A stretch of 64,000 nucleotides of DNA, taken from positions 1 through 64,000 of the forward strand of contig NZ_CALIXW010000036.1 of NCBI RefSeq assembly GCF_938046015.1, written 5' to 3'. The position numbers and the translations under genes were made by a program. This DNA is from an uncultured Porphyromonas sp. (GTDB lineage Bacteria > Bacteroidota > Bacteroidia > Bacteroidales > Porphyromonadaceae). The notes under the pieces were generated by a model, which had not been told where the DNA came from, did no database searches, and was given only the letters and a program-made list of their open reading frames with translations. Below are positions 37,160-46,064 of the stretch, piece after piece (the first letter of the stretch is position 1; every line of letters begins with the position of its first letter).

Positions 37160-38215
37160 ATGATCAACAGAGTACTGATACGCACCCGTGTGCTGCAAGT
37201 GGCCTACGCCCACCTACATCGAGGAGAGCTAAGCCTCTCAGCGGCTGAACAAGATCTAGAGCTGAGCCTTCAGCGTACCTATGATCTCTACCTCTACCTA
37301 CTGCAGCTGATCCCTTCCCTTACCGACTTCTATCGCGAGGTGCTCGAGGTACGCCGCCGTAAGCATCTGGCCACGCAGGCCGAGCGTACGCCGAATATGC
37401 GCCTGGTCGAGAACCGCCTAGCCGCTCAGCTCTCCGAGACCCCCGAGCTCACGGCCTGGTATGCGGGCTTCGGCCTCCGTTGGGAAGACGATGAGGCACT
37501 CCTGCGTCATCTGCTGCGTAAGATCGAGCACTCCGAGCTCTACCAGGACTATGCTCATGCTCGCAGTGACAGCTGGGCCGCTGACCAGGCCTTTTGGCTA
37601 GAGGCCTTCCACCAGCTCATCGCGGGCGACGAGCTCCTCAATGAGTACCTCGAGGCACACTCCATATACTGGGAGGATGACCTCGCCGTGGTCGAGAAGG
37701 CTGAGGTAGAGGAGCGTCCACACAGTGAGGAGGAGCAGCTACAGCAGGCCCTCCAGGCAGCCCGTGAGGCCGGTACCTACCAGGCTGTACGCCTGGAGAA
37801 TGGTCCCGTAGAGGTCGTCAAAGACTTTCTGGAGAAGACGCTACGTCGTGCCACCGAGGAGGAGGGACTGCAGGGGCAGATCCTACCGATGTTCCGCGAC
37901 GAGGAGGACGAGCTCTTCGCCCGTCACCTCCTTCGCCAGCTCCTGATGAAGGGGGGTGACTATATGCAGTTCATTGAGCCTGTCCTCTCTGAGGGTTGGA
38001 GTACCGAGCGCCTTGCCGACATCGACGCGCTGTTGCTGCGTCTAGGCGTGACCGAGTTCCTCCACTTCCCCGCCATCCCTACGCATATCACGATCAACGA
38101 GTACGTCGAGCTCGCCAAGCACTATTCGACGGCGCACAGTGCAGCCTTCGTCAATGGGGTGCTAGATGCTGTAGCACGTCAGCTCAAGGATAGTGGAAAG
38201 ATCATCAAGCAATAA
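37160..38215 (+). CDS. nusB: Transcription antitermination factor NusB (extended form)
   Basis: About 351 residues from the ATG at 37160 (MINRVLIRTRVLQVAYAHLH). The upstream frame from 37085 lies across the leader. NusB resemblance is at the amino end and again over the last 130 residues (ILPMFRDEEDELFARHLLRQ ... LLLRLGVTEFLHFPAIPTHI ... YVELAKHYSTAHSAAFVNGV). A long acidic middle segment sits between, as in other Bacteroidota NusB proteins of about 300 residues or more. It binds boxA RNA with NusE in ribosomal RNA antitermination. It starts a conserved run with yajC, ybbR, coaE and a DUF5606 gene. Confidence 0.88.
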   Translation: MINRVLIRTRVLQVAYAHLHRGELSLSAAEQDLELSLQRTYDLYLYLLQLIPSLTDFYREVLEVRRRKHLATQAERTPNMRLVENRLAAQLSETPELTAWYAGFGLRWEDDEALLRHLLRKIEHSELYQDYAHARSDSWAADQAFWLEAFHQLIAGDELLNEYLEAHSIYWEDDLAVVEKAEVEERPHSEEEQLQQALQAAREAGTYQAVRLENGPVEVVKDFLEKTLRRATEEEGLQGQILPMFRDEEDELFARHLLRQLLMKGGDYMQFIEPVLSEGWSTERLADIDALLLRLGVTEFLHFPAIPTHITINEYVELAKHYSTAHSAAFVNGVLDAVARQLKDSGKIIKQ

Positions 38216-38255
38216 TTCAACCTTTTCTCAAAAGAACTAAGAACAAGTACAAACA

Positions 38256-38558
38256 ATGGTAATGACGATCCTACAAGCCTCCTCTCAGGGTGGAGGTATG
38301 ATGAATATAGCGATGATCGTACTGATCTTCGTCATCTTCTACTTCTTCATGATCCGCCCACAGCAGCGCAAGCAGAAGGAGCTCCAGAAGAAGCGCGAGG
38401 CGCTCGGGACCAATGACCGTATCGTGACCAGTGGCGGCCTCTATGGCGTCATCAAGGATATCAAGGAGACGGAGTTCGTCGTCGAGATCGCCGATGGCGT
38501 GCGTGTACGCGTCGATAAGGGCTCGGTCTTCCCTGCTGGCGATAGCTCAGCTCGATAA
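38256..38558 (+). CDS. yajC: Preprotein translocase subunit YajC
   Basis: A 100-residue protein with a single amino-terminal membrane segment (MMNIAMIVLIFVIFYFFMIR) followed by the family motif PQQRKQKELQKKREALGTND and the small cytoplasmic domain DRIVTSGGLYGVIKDIKETE. It associates with SecDF in the Sec translocon. Second gene of the nusB-to-DUF5606 run; a strong hairpin lies just downstream. Confidence 0.92.
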   Translation: MVMTILQASSQGGGMMNIAMIVLIFVIFYFFMIRPQQRKQKELQKKREALGTNDRIVTSGGLYGVIKDIKETEFVVEIADGVRVRVDKGSVFPAGDSSAR

Positions 38559-38593
38559 GCGCTCCCTAGAGAGGAGCAGATCCTACCACGTGA

Positions 38594-38632
38594 GGGCTGC
38601 CCTCGGAGCGTACCGCGCTCGGAGGGCAGCCC
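38594..38632 (+). terminator. Hairpin after yajC
   Basis: GGGCTGCCCTC-GGAGCG, loop TACC, GCGCTC-GGAGGGCAGCCC: a long stem with one internal mismatch region, 35 bases after the yajC stop. Confidence 0.75.
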
Positions 38633-38714
38633 CGCTGTTTGTCCCCTAGCTGGGAGCCTTGGGCAGCCTTGGCCTTAGCCCCTATGCCCTGCTAGGACCC
38701 ATAGATCATATAGG

Positions 38715-39752
38715 ATGCGTCTCGAGATAAAGAACCTCCCCACGACGAATGCCGACAGGCAGCAGCCCCAGCAGCGCCCTCGGCGGCAGGGAGCTAGCCG
38801 CCAGCTGCTGACCTTCCTCTTCTTCGTCTTGCTCTCCGCTGCCCTGTGGTTCATCCAGAGCATGGAGCGCCGCTTCACCTACACGCTGCATATCCCCGTC
38901 CGCTATGACTCGGTACCGCCAGCGGTAGGGATCAATACGCGTCTGCCGGAGGAGATCCAGGTGACGCTGGAGGATACGGGGGCGCACATCCTCGAGTATG
39001 CGACGCGCGGAGTCAATGTCCTGCACGTCCCGCTGAAGCTCGACCAAGGCGTCCCCGTGGGCTTCAGCCTCAGCGTGGAGGAGCTGCAGCACGCTGTCAG
39101 TCAGCGCCTCTACAATACGGCGCGCGTCAGCCAGATCACTCCGCAGACGCTCCAGGCGACCTCCTACCGTAGGCAGCGCAAGGTCGTGCCCGTAGAGCTG
39201 GGAGCGCTGCCTCCCATCGTCTCGGGCTTCACGGTACAGGATCGGGAGCTGACGCCGAGTGAGGTGACGATCTTCGGCTCACGAGAGCAGCTCGATGGCA
39301 TCAGCAAGATCTATACGGCAGCCTTTGCCGAGGAGCAGCTCTCTGGGACGACGACGACCAAGGTCGGGCTCCAGCTCCCCGAGGGCATCTATGCCTCGAC
39401 GCGGGTCATCCAGGTGCACCTAGCCATCGAGCGCCTGATCGAGAGTAGCCTCACGCTACCGCTCTCCGTCCTCGATGTGCCCGAGGGGCAGACGCTCTAC
39501 CCACTGCCTAGCCGTGCCACGCTCCAGCTGCGCATCCCTTATTCGCGTAGTGGGCAGGTGCGTCCCGAGGACTTTGCTCTCACCGTCAACTATCCTCAGC
39601 CTACGCCAGACGAACATGGGCAGCTGCGCTACCCGCAGAATCTAGCCGTCGAGCTGAGCAAGAAGCCCAGCTGGGTCAAGTACTGGAGCATACAGCCCGA
39701 TAGTATCCAGTACGTCATCGAGTCGGACCATGAGCACACACGATCCAAGTAA
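38715..39752 (+). CDS. YbbR-like domain protein
   Basis: A 345-residue protein. One membrane segment at about residues 33-50 (LLTFLFFVLLSAALWFIQSM) is followed by an extracytoplasmic region with YbbR-like beta repeats (FTYTLHIPVRYDSVPPAVGI; KVVPVELGALPPIVSGFTVQ; SEVTIFGSREQLDGISKIYT). In other bacteria YbbR proteins are linked to cyclic-di-AMP synthase regulation, but no DacA homologue is adjacent here. Its last codons overlap coaE by 23 bases. Function in this organism is unknown. Confidence 0.8.
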   Translation: MRLEIKNLPTTNADRQQPQQRPRRQGASRQLLTFLFFVLLSAALWFIQSMERRFTYTLHIPVRYDSVPPAVGINTRLPEEIQVTLEDTGAHILEYATRGVNVLHVPLKLDQGVPVGFSLSVEELQHAVSQRLYNTARVSQITPQTLQATSYRRQRKVVPVELGALPPIVSGFTVQDRELTPSEVTIFGSREQLDGISKIYTAAFAEEQLSGTTTTKVGLQLPEGIYASTRVIQVHLAIERLIESSLTLPLSVLDVPEGQTLYPLPSRATLQLRIPYSRSGQVRPEDFALTVNYPQPTPDEHGQLRYPQNLAVELSKKPSWVKYWSIQPDSIQYVIESDHEHTRSK

Positions 39753-40362
39753 TTCCTACCGCGAGCCGCGTATCCTCACGCTCGGGCTGACGGGGGGTAT
39801 AGGTAGCGGCAAGAGTTACGTCTCGCGCCTCCTCGAGGGGGCGGGCCTTCCCGTCTACGATAGCGATCGGCGGGCTAAGGAGCTCTACGATGAGGATACC
39901 CAGCTACGGCAGGGAGTGCAGGAGCTCTGTGGGCGGGATGTCTATGATACCGAGACGGAGCGCCTCGATCGAGCGCTGCTGGCCTCGCGTATCTTCGCTG
40001 ACCCGAGGCTCCTCCAGCAGGTCAATGCCTTGGTGCATCCTGCCGTGCGTCAGGACTTCCAGCGCTGGCGCCGCGAGCAGCTCGAGGCGGGCGCTGCGCT
40101 TTGTGCCCTAGAGAGTGCCCTTCTACTAGACTCGGGGCTACGGCACTATGTCGATCGGGTCGTCGTCGTGGCGGCCTCAGAGGCGCTGAGACTCGAGCGG
40201 GCGATGGCTCGTGATGGGGTGGAGGCGGAGGCGATACGGCAGCGTATGGCGCGTCAGAGACCCCAGGCGGAGCTCATCGCCGAGGCCGATCACGTGCTCT
40301 ACAACGAGCTAAACAGTGATCTCGAGGCTCAGGTCTCGAGCCTCCTGGCCTCGTTAGCGTGA
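39730..40362 (+). CDS. coaE: Dephospho-CoA kinase
   Basis: A 210-residue enzyme with the P-loop LGLTGGIGSGKSYVSRLLEG near residues 18-37, the substrate motif VYDSDRRAKELY, and LVHPAVRQDFQRWRREQ. It performs the last step of coenzyme A synthesis. It overlaps the end of the YbbR gene by 23 bases, a common arrangement in Bacteroidota. Confidence 0.92.
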   Translation: MSTHDPSNSYREPRILTLGLTGGIGSGKSYVSRLLEGAGLPVYDSDRRAKELYDEDTQLRQGVQELCGRDVYDTETERLDRALLASRIFADPRLLQQVNALVHPAVRQDFQRWRREQLEAGAALCALESALLLDSGLRHYVDRVVVVAASEALRLERAMARDGVEAEAIRQRMARQRPQAELIAEADHVLYNELNSDLEAQVSSLLASLA

Positions 40363-40369
40363 TATTGCT

Positions 40370-40377
40370 TACATTTG
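40370..40377 (+). promoter_or_regulatory. Candidate -7 element for the DUF5606 gene
   Basis: TACATTTG, a TAnnTTTG match, 34 bases before the next gene. It suggests that gene is also transcribed on its own. Confidence 0.45.
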
Positions 40378-40410
40378 CACTAGCAATATATAGAACCACA
40401 TAGCAATCAT

Positions 40411-40827
40411 ATGTTACAGACCATCCTCTCCGTCTCAGGTAAGCCTGGGCTCTATCGCCTCCTATCGCAGGGTAAGAATACGCTCATCGTCGAATCGCTA
40501 CAGACGAAGCAGCGCCTGCCCATCCTCCCTAAGGATAAGGTGGTCTCGCTGGGGGATATCTCTATGTTCACCATCGAGGAGGACGTGCCTCTGTCGGAGG
40601 TGCTGACCCGCGTACAGGAGCATCAGGCAGGGGTACCCTTCGCCGAAGAGCTCCTCAAGGACGGCGATGCGCTGCGTGAGACCTTCGGTGAGATCCTCCC
40701 CAGCTACGACAGAGAGCGTGTCTACACCTCGGACATCAAGAAGCTCTTCAGCTGGTACAATATCCTCCTCTCCGCTGGCATCACCAGCTACGGCGACGAG
40801 GAAGAGGCCCCCGAGGCAGAGCAGTAA
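40411..40827 (+). CDS. DUF5606-type conserved protein
   Basis: A 138-residue protein beginning MLQTILSVSGKPGLYRLLSQ, with KDKVVSLGDISMFTIEEDVP and a carboxyl part ending in an acidic tail (GDEEEAPEAEQ). It has no membrane segment or signal peptide. It matches my recollection of the DUF5606 family, found next to coaE in Bacteroidota and of unknown function. The amino 50 residues look like a small beta domain of SH3-like size. A terminator follows. Confidence 0.7.
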   Translation: MLQTILSVSGKPGLYRLLSQGKNTLIVESLQTKQRLPILPKDKVVSLGDISMFTIEEDVPLSEVLTRVQEHQAGVPFAEELLKDGDALRETFGEILPSYDRERVYTSDIKKLFSWYNILLSAGITSYGDEEEAPEAEQ

Positions 40828-40837
40828 GCACAAGTAA

Positions 40838-40871
40838 AAGGGTAGCGCAGCACGAGGCTGCAGCTACCCTT
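40838..40871 (+). terminator. Terminator after the DUF5606 gene
   Basis: AAGGGTAGC-GCAGC, loop ACGAG, GCTGC-A-GCTACCCTT: a 14-base stem with a one-base bulge. Confidence 0.75.
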
Positions 40872-40906
40872 ATCAGTTAATATACCTACATTAAGACACA
40901 AGTACT

Positions 40907-42097
40907 ATGTTCGCAGGCATGAAGGAGTTCCTCTCCAAGGAACTGCAAGCCATCGATGAGGCTGGGCTCTACAAGCGTGAGCGCATCATCGTCACCCCAC
41001 AGACGGCCGACATCAAGATCAGCACGGGACAGGACGTCATCAACTTCTGTGCGAATAACTACCTCGGGCTCTCCGACCATCCCCGTCTCGTGGCTGCGGC
41101 CAAGGCAGCTATGGATAGCCATGGCTTCGGCATGAGCTCGGTGCGCTTCATCTGCGGCACGCAGGATCTGCACAAGGAGCTGGAGCAGGCCATCGCCCGC
41201 TACTTCCACACCGAGGATACCATCCTCTACGCTGCGTGCTTCGATGCCAATGGCGGGCTCTTCGAGCCGCTCTTCGGCCCTGAGGACGCGATCATCAGCG
41301 ACGCCCTGAACCACGCCTCGATCATCGACGGTGTGCGTCTGTGCAAGGCTCAGCGCTACCGCTATGAGAACGCCAACATGGAGGACCTCGAGCGCGTACT
41401 CAAGGAAGCCCAGTCCGCACGCTTCCGCATCATCGTCACCGACGGGGTCTTCTCCATGGACGGCAACGTCGCTCCCATGGACAAGATCTGTGACCTAGCA
41501 GAGAAGTACGATGCCCTCGTGATGGTCGATGAGTGCCACTCGGCAGGGGTCGTCGGTGCTACGGGGAGAGGCGTGGCGGAGCAGTTCGACTGCTACGGCC
41601 GTATCGACATCCACACCGGGACGCTGGGTAAGGCCTTCGGTGGCGCGGTCGGCGGCTTCACCACGGGCCCTAAGGAGATCATTGATATGCTCCGTCAGCG
41701 CTCGCGTCCCTACCTCTTCAGTAACTCCATCCCCCCCGCAGTCGTCGGCGCAGGCCTCGAGGTCTTCAAGATGCTCGAGGAGAGTGACGAGCTCCACACT
41801 AAGCTGATGGAGAACGTCAACTACTTCCGCGACAAGATGCTGGCAGCGGGCTTCGACATCAAACCCACGCAGTCGGCCATCTGCGCTGTGATGCTCTACG
41901 ATGCCAAGCTCTCCCAGGAGTACGCTGCTCGTCTCCTCGAGGAAGGGATCTACGTCACGGGCTTCTACTATCCCGTCGTCCCCAAGGGGCAGGCACGTAT
42001 CCGTGTCCAGCTCTCGGCTGCACACGAGCGTCACCACCTCGACAAGGCGATCAACGCCTTCATCAAGGTAGGGCGTGAGCTCGGCGCGCTGAAATAA
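40907..42097 (+). CDS. kbl: Glycine C-acetyltransferase (2-amino-3-ketobutyrate CoA ligase)
   Basis: A 396-residue PLP enzyme of the alpha-oxoamine synthase family. Motifs include NFCANNYLGLSDHPRLVAAA, the cofactor region VDECHSAGVVGATGRGVAEQ, and the PLP lysine in HTGTLGKAFGGAVGGFTTGP (about residue 244). It cleaves 2-amino-3-ketobutyrate to glycine and acetyl-CoA in threonine breakdown. No threonine dehydrogenase gene is adjacent. The sequence fits Kbl better than serine palmitoyltransferase or BioF, but these relatives cannot be fully excluded by eye. Confidence 0.87.
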   Translation: MFAGMKEFLSKELQAIDEAGLYKRERIIVTPQTADIKISTGQDVINFCANNYLGLSDHPRLVAAAKAAMDSHGFGMSSVRFICGTQDLHKELEQAIARYFHTEDTILYAACFDANGGLFEPLFGPEDAIISDALNHASIIDGVRLCKAQRYRYENANMEDLERVLKEAQSARFRIIVTDGVFSMDGNVAPMDKICDLAEKYDALVMVDECHSAGVVGATGRGVAEQFDCYGRIDIHTGTLGKAFGGAVGGFTTGPKEIIDMLRQRSRPYLFSNSIPPAVVGAGLEVFKMLEESDELHTKLMENVNYFRDKMLAAGFDIKPTQSAICAVMLYDAKLSQEYAARLLEEGIYVTGFYYPVVPKGQARIRVQLSAAHERHHLDKAINAFIKVGRELGALK

Positions 42098-42124
42098 GCT
42101 CAGCACTCCCCGCCTAAGATCACT

Positions 42125-42168
42125 AAGGCTACCGCCCTGCCCTCGCTATGGGGTAGGGCGGTAGCCTT
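42125..42168. terminator. Terminator after kbl
   Basis: AAGGCTACCGCCCT and AGGGCGGTAGCCTT form a 14-base stem around a loop of about 16 bases that can extend it (CCC with GGGG). It lies between kbl and dprA. Confidence 0.8.
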
Positions 42169-42191
42169 ACTTACTTCGTCCTCTCGGTGAG

Positions 42192-43025
42192 ATGACAGAC
42201 CTTTTAGCTAATCGCCTGATCGACCTCCTAGCACTGCAGCAAGCGGGGCTAGCACGTCGCGAGCTCCTGCAGCTCTTCGACCCAGCGGTGGCTGAGCCCG
42301 AGCTGGGGCTAGACCTCCCGCCGCTACTTCGTGCCTATGGGGCAGAGCTAGAGCAGGGGAGGGCGACTGCCTGCGCACTCCTCGAGCGCTGCCAGCAGCT
42401 TGGGATTAGCCTCCACCCCATCTTTGCCCCGAGCTATCCCCAGCGGCTGCGACGCCTCGGAGCAGGGCGTCCGCTCCTCCTCTATAGTCGGGGCAATAGC
42501 GAGCTCATTCAGGCTCCGAGCACGGTCTGTATCGTGGGGACGCGGCAGCCCGACGCCGCGGGAGCAGCCCGAGCCTACCAGCGGGGCTATGAGGCTGTAC
42601 GACGTGGGGCGGTAGTCATCAGTGGCCTGGCGCGAGGCTGTGATGCTGAGGCGCACCGTGGGGCGCTCTCTGCAGGAGGGGCGACGCTGGCTGTCGTCGC
42701 CACGGGGCTTGACGTGACCTATCCCGAGGAGCATGCCGAGCTCTCCGAGCAGCTCCTAGCGCACGGCGGCCTCCTTCTCTCAGAGTACCCTCCTGGTGTC
42801 GGGGTCGCCCGCGAGCGCTTTGTGCAGCGGGATCGCCTACTCGCGGCACTCGCCGAGGAGGTGCAGGTCGTGCAGTGCGGCCTCGATAGCGGTACGCTGC
42901 ATACGGTACGGGCGGCTCGGAGGCTGCACATCCCCGTCGCGGCCTGCAGCTATACCCCGTATACCGAGCAGAGCCGTGGCAATGAGTACCTCCTGGAGGC
43001 GGGGCTTGCACGTCCTCTAGACTAG
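42192..43025 (+). CDS. dprA: DprA-like DNA-processing protein (short form)
   Basis: A 277-residue protein, shorter than typical DprA (about 360). The Rossmann-like DprA core is clear: STVCIVGTRQPDAAGAARAY, VVISGLARGCDAEAHRGALS, LAVVATGLDVTYPEEHAELS and LLLSEYPPGVGVARERFVQR. The usual carboxyl winged-helix domain is missing. The conserved F-P-x-R-N-R motif reads FVQRDR here. DprA loads RecA onto incoming single-stranded DNA in natural transformation; whether this variant does so is uncertain. It may be a divergent paralogue. Confidence 0.78.
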   Translation: MTDLLANRLIDLLALQQAGLARRELLQLFDPAVAEPELGLDLPPLLRAYGAELEQGRATACALLERCQQLGISLHPIFAPSYPQRLRRLGAGRPLLLYSRGNSELIQAPSTVCIVGTRQPDAAGAARAYQRGYEAVRRGAVVISGLARGCDAEAHRGALSAGGATLAVVATGLDVTYPEEHAELSEQLLAHGGLLLSEYPPGVGVARERFVQRDRLLAALAEEVQVVQCGLDSGTLHTVRAARRLHIPVAACSYTPYTEQSRGNEYLLEAGLARPLD

Positions 43026-43102
43026 CTCAAAGGCCTCCTAGCCTTAGGCCAAGGGTAGAGGCTACTATGCTTAGGCGAAGCCCAAGCATAAAGGGAAGGC
43101 TT

Positions 43103-43186
43103 CTGAGGGGTATCAGTCAGGCTGCTGAGGGACGTCCCTCAGAAGTGCGAGGGCTATCAGTCAGCGCGCTGAGGGCTATCCCTAGC
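43103..43186. repeat. 22-bp-period palindromic array D (4 units)
   Basis: Units at 43103 (CTGAGGGGTATCAGTCAG), 43125 (CTGAGGGACGTCCCTCAG), 43147 (GCGAGGGCTATCAGTCAG) and 43169 (CTGAGGGCTATCCCTAGC), separated by GCTG, AAGT and CGCG. It is preceded by ATAAAGGGAAGGCTT, like the flank of F and the reversed flank of B. It lies between convergent dprA and the MBOAT gene. Confidence 0.88.
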
Positions 43187-43228
43187 GGAGCTCGTGTCTT
43201 GCTCCTATTTCCTTTCGACTATAAAGAC

Positions 43229-43262
43229 AAAGCCCCGAGCGCCGTAGAGCGCTCGGGGCTTC
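43229..43262. terminator. Convergent terminator between dprA and the MBOAT gene
   Basis: AAGCCCCGAGCGC, short loop CGTAGA, GCGCTCGGGGCTT: a 13-base perfect stem. It lies 25 bases past the MBOAT stop on the minus strand and can act in both directions. Confidence 0.8.
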
Positions 43263-43286
43263 CTTGTACCCTAGGGGAGGCTGGGA

Positions 43287-44810
43287 CTAGAAGTTGAAGT
43301 AGATGAAGGGCTGGGCATCTGCGCTGCGTATTTGGATGAGTAGGAAGATGACGCCTACGAAGAGCAGCAGCTGCACGAGGAAGCCGCTCTCGGTGATCCA
43401 CTGGCGCAGCGCGAGCTCCTGCCTGCGGCTGGTGAAGTGCAGCAGATAGCCCACCGCCAGCATAGCCAGCGGTCGCCAGTAGCCGAGTACGAACTGGCCG
43501 AAGATCTCAGGACTGAAGTGATCCTTGATCTGCCCGATGACACCTAGGGCACTCTCCATGCTGTCGGCACGGAAGAAGATCCAGGCGAAGCAGACCAGGT
43601 GGAAGGTGATCACACCCCCGAGGATGCGCTGGATGCGCCAGGGCTGCTTGCGCCTTATCCCCATCCAGCTAGTCAGCTGCACGTAGAGCTTGTGCAGTGC
43701 TAGCGCTACGCCATGGATAGCGCCCCAGAGGACGAAGCGCATGGCAGCCCCGTGCCACAGCCCACCCAGCAGCATCGTCACGATGAGGTTGACATAGGTG
43801 CGTACGGTGCCCTTGCGATTTCCCCCGAGCGGGATGTAGAGGTAGTCCCTTAGCCAGGTGGAGAGCGAGATGTGCCAGCGCCGCCAGAACTCTGTGATCG
43901 AGCCTGACTGATAGGGCGAGTCGAAGTTGATATTGAAGCGGAAGCCCAGCAGCAGCGCGATCCCGATGGCCATGTCGGAGTAGCCCGAGAAGTCGCAATA
44001 GATCTGCATCGCATAGCCGTAGACGGCGAAGAGGTTCTCCACGCCCGTGAAGCGCGTCGGCTCGGCGAAGATCTGATCGACGAAGTTCGTGCCGATGAAG
44101 TCCCCGATGATGGCCTTCTTGATGAGCCCCGAGAGGATGAGCGTCAGCGCCTCGCCATACTCCGCCTTCAGCAGCTGCGGGCGGCGGTAGATCTGCGGGA
44201 TGAAGTCGCGTGCACGGACAATCGGCCCAGCAACGAGCTGCGGGAAGAAGGAGAGGTAGAAGAGGTAGTCGATCCAGCGCCTGAGGGGCTTGATCTCCCC
44301 ACGGTAGATGTCCACCGTATAGCTCAGTGTCTGGAAGGTGTAGAAGGAGATCCCAGCGGGGATGAAGTAGTCGCGTGCCTCCAGCGGCACGAGCGGCGCA
44401 CTGGCCCAGCCGAGGTAGCTGAGGAGCTCCTGTCCGAGGTCGAGGATGAAGTAGAAGTACTTGAAGTAGGAGAGTAGCCCGAGGTTGACGAGGATGCTCA
44501 GCGTCACGAGCCGCTTGCGTGTGCTCGGGTCCTCGCTAGCTCCCATTGCCCGCCCGATGAGGAAGTCCATCGTCGCCGAGAAGAGGAGGATCAGGACGTA
44601 CTCACCGCTGCTCTCGTAGTAGAAGAAGAGCGAGAAGAGTGCGACGAAGAGGATGCGCAGCGTCGTCGTGCGCCGCAGCATCATGTAGATGGGGAGGAAG
44701 AAGAGGGCGCAGAAGAGGAAGAGCCCCGAGGAGAAGATCATCGGGCTCGACTTGGAGAAGCGGAGCACCTCAGGGAGGCGCCCCCAGTCTATGCTGTTGA
44801 TATAGTCCAT
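43287..44810 (-). CDS. MBOAT family O-acyltransferase (AlgI/PatA-like)
   Basis: A 507-residue protein with about 11 membrane segments. Family signatures are YCDFSGYSDMAIGIALLLGF, ITEFWRRWHISLSTWLRDYL and the invariant His in LLGGLWHGAAMRFVLWGAIH. MBOAT proteins of this type pass acetyl groups across the inner membrane for O-acetylation of polysaccharide or cell wall. Two SGNH hydrolase-like genes directly upstream in the same operon are probable partners that place the acyl group on the glycan. The acceptor polymer is unknown. Confidence 0.88.
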   Translation of the reverse strand: MDYINSIDWGRLPEVLRFSKSSPMIFSSGLFLFCALFFLPIYMMLRRTTTLRILFVALFSLFFYYESSGEYVLILLFSATMDFLIGRAMGASEDPSTRKRLVTLSILVNLGLLSYFKYFYFILDLGQELLSYLGWASAPLVPLEARDYFIPAGISFYTFQTLSYTVDIYRGEIKPLRRWIDYLFYLSFFPQLVAGPIVRARDFIPQIYRRPQLLKAEYGEALTLILSGLIKKAIIGDFIGTNFVDQIFAEPTRFTGVENLFAVYGYAMQIYCDFSGYSDMAIGIALLLGFRFNINFDSPYQSGSITEFWRRWHISLSTWLRDYLYIPLGGNRKGTVRTYVNLIVTMLLGGLWHGAAMRFVLWGAIHGVALALHKLYVQLTSWMGIRRKQPWRIQRILGGVITFHLVCFAWIFFRADSMESALGVIGQIKDHFSPEIFGQFVLGYWRPLAMLAVGYLLHFTSRRQELALRQWITESGFLVQLLLFVGVIFLLIQIRSADAQPFIYFNF

Positions 44811-44819
44811 GCGTGTGGC

Positions 44820-46064
44820 TTAGGGCTTAGGTTCGAGTTGAGCGAGGAGTGCCTCGGTGAGCAACTGCCCCTGGCGCTCGTAGCCCTCCTGAGCGTAGTG
44901 TACACGATCCCCGAGGAGGAGGCCCTCGGCGATCCAGCTCTTGATCCCCTGCTCGCCCCCCATAGCGCTGTGGAGGTCAAAGGCGGCGATGCCTTCCTCC
45001 TCGGCTAGACGCATCAGCGCTGCGGCGAATTCACGTGCCTTCGTATTGTAGCTGTAGACGGTCGTCGTCACACGACGGCGACGGCGCTTCTTGCGCTTGC
45101 CCGTGTAGACATAGCTGACACTGGCGCTGCGGAAGTAGCTCGGGGGCGGAGTAGTGAGTAAGATCTTGGTCTTCGGCAGCAGCTCACGGACCAGCTGTAC
45201 GAAGCTACGGGCCTGTGCCAGCGCTTCCTCGACATTGGCCTTGGTGCTGTAGGTGTCGTTGGTGCCCAGGGAGAGGATGAGGAGCTCGGGATGAAGCTGG
45301 GCCAGCTGCTCGGCGTAGTCAGCCGCGAGGTAGTGGCGGTAGGCAGCGCCGTTGATGCCGATATCGCTGACGAGGGCACCGCCCTTGCCCGAGAGCAGCG
45401 CGCAGCCTGCATAGACCGCCTCATCGCCCTCCGAGAGCTGGGGGCTGAGGCTGGTATCCATGATGGGCGTGCTCCAGCTGAGGGTGTCGGCGACATAGCT
45501 GCCGATGGCGAACCGCCCGCGCTGTGCACCGCTTTGCCCCGTACCCACCAGAGGATAGGAGAGTGCGGAGCGTAGGACTACGAGCTGACGAAAGGGACGT
45601 CCTAGGCTGCTGATGGATAGGGTGAAGGAGCGCCCTGCGGGGGCAGAGAGCGAGTAGCCTCCGAGGCCGATGGGACGCGTAAGCTCGCTGCGCAGCACCG
45701 TCTCTCCACTCCAGGGGAGGCCCAGGCTGGTGACGCTGTAGTCGCGTGGGGCGTTCGACCCATAGAGTCGATACCAGCCTATCCAGCCACGGCCTGCATC
45801 CCCGTAGCGCTGCTGCAGCGCCTGGCGTAGGGGACGCGTCGCATAGCCTGCCTGGATGTGGCTGTCGCCGAGCTGTATGATGGAGACGCTGCGCTGCTCC
45901 GCTTGGGCGGCCTTGAGGCTCGTGCTGAGCTCCGTGAGGTAGCCCTTGGGGGCATACCAGTTGGGGAAGCTCATAGGGCTGGGGGGCGCGGCCTCGGCGT
46001 GACCAGCCCCGAGGGTGAGGCTGAGCGTGAGGGCTGTGTATCGTAGCTTATCGAATAGCATCAT
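44820..46064 (-). CDS. SGNH/GDSL hydrolase-like protein, secreted
   Basis: About 414 residues from the first of two adjacent ATGs (46064), giving a signal peptide MLFDKLRYTALTLSLTLGAG ending near HAEA. The SGNH blocks are visible: SIIQLGDSHIQAGYAT (nucleophile Ser), ILSLGTNDTYSTKA (Asn) and LLGDRVHYAQEGYERQ (Asp-x2-His). A basic patch KRKKRRRRRV lies near the middle. It begins inside the end of the upstream SGNH gene and is 9 bases from the MBOAT gene. It likely works as a periplasmic acetyltransferase or esterase with the MBOAT protein. Confidence 0.83.
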   Translation of the reverse strand: MMLFDKLRYTALTLSLTLGAGHAEAAPPSPMSFPNWYAPKGYLTELSTSLKAAQAEQRSVSIIQLGDSHIQAGYATRPLRQALQQRYGDAGRGWIGWYRLYGSNAPRDYSVTSLGLPWSGETVLRSELTRPIGLGGYSLSAPAGRSFTLSISSLGRPFRQLVVLRSALSYPLVGTGQSGAQRGRFAIGSYVADTLSWSTPIMDTSLSPQLSEGDEAVYAGCALLSGKGGALVSDIGINGAAYRHYLAADYAEQLAQLHPELLILSLGTNDTYSTKANVEEALAQARSFVQLVRELLPKTKILLTTPPPSYFRSASVSYVYTGKRKKRRRRRVTTTVYSYNTKAREFAAALMRLAEEEGIAAFDLHSAMGGEQGIKSWIAEGLLLGDRVHYAQEGYERQGQLLTEALLAQLEPKP

